Assembly: GCF_001880325.1 (NCBI RefSeq)
Contig: NZ_CP016313.1
Coordinates: 278,793-342,792, forward strand
Reading direction: 5' to 3'
From: Thermus brockianus
Lineage (GTDB): Bacteria; Deinococcota; Deinococci; Deinococcales; Thermaceae
Length of the DNA stretch: 64,000 bases
Position numbers and translations under genes: made by a program. How positions within the stretch are numbered: position 1 is the first letter of the stretch; the number at the start of each line of letters is the position of its first letter. Positions 62,005 to 64,000 of the stretch are shown in pieces. The notes beneath the pieces were generated by a model that made no database searches, was not told where the DNA came from, and saw only the letters and a list, made by a program, of their open reading frames with translations.

Positions 62005-62190
62005 GGGGTGCCCCAAGGCCCGGATGTCTTGGGGCAGCAAAGGGGGAAGACCGGTGAAAGTCCGGCGCTGTGCCGCAACGGTAACCGGCCCGCGCATCAA
62101 GCCCTTCGTCATGGTCGGAAGCCCGAATACCCGCCCCGGCGCGCGCCTCACCTGCCCCCGAGCAGGGGTGAAAGGAGGCAAGCATGCGCG
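62005..62190 (+). ncRNA. Cobalamin (B12) riboswitch
   Basis: The leader upstream of the Co/Ni transporter gene has the ordered conserved blocks of the cobalamin riboswitch: GGGTGCC (62019-62025), GGGGGAAGACCGGTGAAAG (62043-62061), TCCGGCGCTG, GCCGCAACGGTAA, and the B12 box GAAGCCCGAATACCCGCC (62118-62135). After the box, a C-rich stretch opposite GCAGGGGTGAAAGGAGG can form an alternative stem that hides or frees a ribosome-binding-like GGAGG (62174-62178). Binding of cobalamin should switch off the downstream transport and corrin-ring genes. Exact ends are approximate. Confidence 0.92.
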
Positions 62191-62245
62191 AAGCCATCGG
62201 TTTCCGGTCTAAGCTTTCTGTTTTCCCCCCACCTAGAGGTGCCCC

Positions 62246-62905
62246 ATGACGGGCCTTGATCTTTTGGCCGTGGCCCTGGGGATGCGCCACGGCGTGGATC
62301 CCGACCACCTGGCTGCCGTGGACGGGCTCTCCCGGGTGCGCCCTTCCCCCCTCAACGGCGTCTACTTCGCCCTGGGGCACGGGGGCATCGTCACCCTCCT
62401 GGCCTTCCCCGCAGCGGCCTTGCTTGAACGGGTGGACCTTGAGGCCCTCCACCTCCCCACCTTACTCCTCCTCCTGGTGGCCGGCATCAACCTCTACCGG
62501 CTCCTCCGGCCCGAGGGGAGAGCGCCCCACCGCCTTCCCCTCCTCAACCCCCTCCTCCTCGGCCTCCTCTTCGGCCTGGGGTTTGAGACGGCAAGCCAGC
62601 TCTCCGCCCTGGCCCTGGCGGCTGAGCTTTCCCCACTGCGCCTAGGGCTTTTCTTCACCTTGGGGATGCTCATGGTGGACGGGGTGGACGGGTTCCTCGC
62701 AAGCCGCCTCCAAAACCTCGCCCGGGACTCGGAGCGGGCCAGGCGGGCAAGCCAGCTCCTGGGGTTTACGGTGGTGGGCCTAGCTCTGTTTCTAGCCGCG
62801 GCGGAGCTCTGGCGAGTGGACCTCGAGGCCCTCGCCCTTCCCTTGGGCCTCGGCCTCTTCGGGTTCCTCGTTCTCCTGAGGCTTTACGCCCTGCGCCCCG
62901 CATGA
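62246..62905 (+). CDS. Cobalt/nickel transporter, NiCoT/HoxN-like
   Basis: 219-residue inner-membrane protein with about six hydrophobic segments. GMRHGVDPDHLAAVDG in the first helix is a variant of the RHAxDADHI metal-recognition signature of NiCoT carriers; LGHGGIVTLLA and GLLFGLGFETASQL correspond to the later conserved helix motifs. Placement right after a cobalamin riboswitch and before cbiD indicates cobalt uptake for B12 synthesis. The stop overlaps the cbiD start (ATGA). Confidence 0.88.
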   Translation: MTGLDLLAVALGMRHGVDPDHLAAVDGLSRVRPSPLNGVYFALGHGGIVTLLAFPAAALLERVDLEALHLPTLLLLLVAGINLYRLLRPEGRAPHRLPLLNPLLLGLLFGLGFETASQLSALALAAELSPLRLGLFFTLGMLMVDGVDGFLASRLQNLARDSERARRASQLLGFTVVGLALFLAAAELWRVDLEALALPLGLGLFGFLVLLRLYALRPA

Positions 62906-64000
62906 GCCATCCCTACCCCCCGCCCCGCGACAAGAAGGGAAACCGCATCGGCTTCACCACGGGGGCCAACGCCGCCGCCGCCGCTAAGGCCGCTGCCCTG
63001 GCCCTCCTGGGGGAAGCCCCCAAGGCAGCGGACATCTGGCTTCCCGCCGGATGGCGCCAGTCCTTCCAGGTCTTCCGCCTGGAGCGCAAGGGGGACGGGG
63101 TCCTGGTGGGAATGATCAAGGACGCCGGGGACGACCCGGACGTGACCCACGGAGCGGAGATCCAGGCCTACGTGCGCTTTGCCAGCGAGGACCGGCTGGA
63201 AGGGGGGGAGGGTGTAGGGGTGGTGACCCGGCCTGGGCTTGGGGTGCCCGTGGGGGAACCCGCCATCAACCCCGTGCCCCGTCGGATGATCTGGGAAGCG
63301 GTGCGGGAGGTGACCACCAGGCCCCTCGCCATCACCATCGCCATCCCCGGCGGGGAGGAGCTGGCCAAGAAGACCCTAAACCCCAGGCTCGGCATCCTCG
63401 GGGGGCTATCGGTGCTGGGCACCACTGGCGTGGTGAAGCCCTACTCCACCAGCGCCTTCCGTATGAGCGTGGTCCAGGCCGTGGGCGTGGCGCGGGCCAA
63501 CGGCCTCCTGGAAATCGCCGCCACCACGGGGGGCAAGAGCGAGCGCTTCGCCCAGAGGCTCCTCCCCCACCTTCCCGAGATGGCCTTCATCGAGATGGGG
63601 GACTTCGTGGGGGATGTGCTCAAGGCGGCGCGGAAGGTGGGAATAGCGGTGGTGCGCATCGTGGGGATGATTGGGAAGATCTCCAAGATGGCCGACGGCA
63701 AAACCATGACCCACGCCGCAGGGGGGGAGGTAAACCTTTCCCTCCTCCTCGGCCTCCTCAAGGGGGCGGGGGCGAGCCCCAAGGCCCTTAGGGAGGCGGA
63801 GGGAGCTGCCACCGCCCGCCGCTTCTACGAGCTCGCCCTCGAGGAGGGGCTTGACCGCTTCTTCCTGGACCTCGTGCGCCTGGCCCAGGAGAAACTCCAA
63901 GCCTACATCGGCCCAAGGCCCTTCGTGAGCGTGGCCCTCACGGACTTTGACGAGGGACGGTGCCTTGCTGCCTGGCCGGACCGGGAGGTGTACCGTGGAT
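62902..64000 (+). CDS. cbiD: Cobalt-precorrin-5B (C1)-methyltransferase (3' end outside window)
   Basis: 366 codons are visible and the frame runs off the window. The N-terminal RIGFTTGANAAAAAKAAALALLG is the CbiD signature; KDAGDDPDVTHGAEI, GVGVVTRPGLGVPVGEPAIN, NPRLGILGGLSVLGTTGVV and HAAGGEVNLSLLLGLLKGAG follow. It methylates C1 in the anaerobic (early-cobalt) corrin pathway, consistent with cobalt import by the gene it overlaps (ATGA). Its presence implies that more cbi genes lie to the right. Confidence 0.93.
   Translation, partial: MSHPYPPPRDKKGNRIGFTTGANAAAAAKAAALALLGEAPKAADIWLPAGWRQSFQVFRLERKGDGVLVGMIKDAGDDPDVTHGAEIQAYVRFASEDRLEGGEGVGVVTRPGLGVPVGEPAINPVPRRMIWEAVREVTTRPLAITIAIPGGEELAKKTLNPRLGILGGLSVLGTTGVVKPYSTSAFRMSVVQAVGVARANGLLEIAATTGGKSERFAQRLLPHLPEMAFIEMGDFVGDVLKAARKVGIAVVRIVGMIGKISKMADGKTMTHAAGGEVNLSLLLGLLKGAGASPKALREAEGAATARRFYELALEEGLDRFFLDLVRLAQEKLQAYIGPRPFVSVALTDFDEGRCLAAWPDREVYRG

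Overview
The window is very GC-rich, with tightly packed genes, frequent ATGA/TGATG start-stop overlaps and several probable leaderless promoters (a TANNNT -10 box 6-7 nt before the start codon). Gene content points to Thermus, most likely an accessory replicon of the pTT27 megaplasmid type: a LitR/CarH-LdrP-controlled crtB/phr/CYP175A-like carotenoid cluster, arsenite oxidase, a B12 biosynthesis cluster and a defence island. The CYP175A-like and LitR proteins differ clearly from the T. thermophilus HB27 versions as I remember them, so this looks like a related strain or species. That is recall, not a search.

Layout. 1-6828: end of a sugar or glycerol-phosphate ABC importer (permease, binding protein), then a second ABC operon with two tandem binding-protein paralogues, permease and ATPase, and a GlpF-type channel. 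6844-17653: light and B12 regulated carotenoid region. Leftward: litR, ldrP, an SDR gene. Rightward: crtB, phr, CYP175A-like, lycopene cyclase, acyltransferase, glycosyltransferase, crtI, idi-2. Together these can make zeaxanthin and glycosylated, acylated zeaxanthin (thermozeaxanthin type). 17742-32061: a roughly 14 kb run of five genes for secreted DUF11-type proteins, including a 1,797-residue protein ending in a probable outer-membrane beta-barrel; this is a good candidate for an undescribed cell-surface system. 32058-36705: DUF523/DUF1722 gene, arsenite oxidase aioBA and a divergent ArsR-type regulator. 36757-41340: a leftward cassette of unknown membrane and secreted proteins bounded by two paralogous membrane proteins. 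41673-45538: polyphosphate metabolism (ppk, sixA-like, ppx-like). 45627-57817: defence island with SNF2-DUF3883 helicase, Fic protein, DUF1156 DNA methyltransferase, a toxin-antitoxin-chaperone module with broken toxin, and a HEPN(Swt1)-DUF499 ATPase. 57814-64000: cobalamin genes cbiA/cobB, cobO, cobS, cobT and cobC, then a cobalamin riboswitch ahead of a Co/Ni transporter gene and cbiD, which runs off the end.

The parts connect. The cobalamin genes, including the adenosyltransferase CobO, can supply the adenosylcobalamin that a CarH-type LitR needs as light sensor for the carotenoid genes.

A notable property is the number of interrupted genes. Five are broken by what looks like one missing G in a G/C run (5531, 13102, 39142, 39644, 59893), one toxin gene has a one-base loss at a TAG (53392), and one binding protein has an in-frame TGA where its paralogue has TGG (3491). 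The shared signature makes homopolymer under-calling in the assembly the first explanation to test; real decay or transcriptional slippage are alternatives. No rRNA, tRNA, CRISPR array or insertion sequence was recognised.
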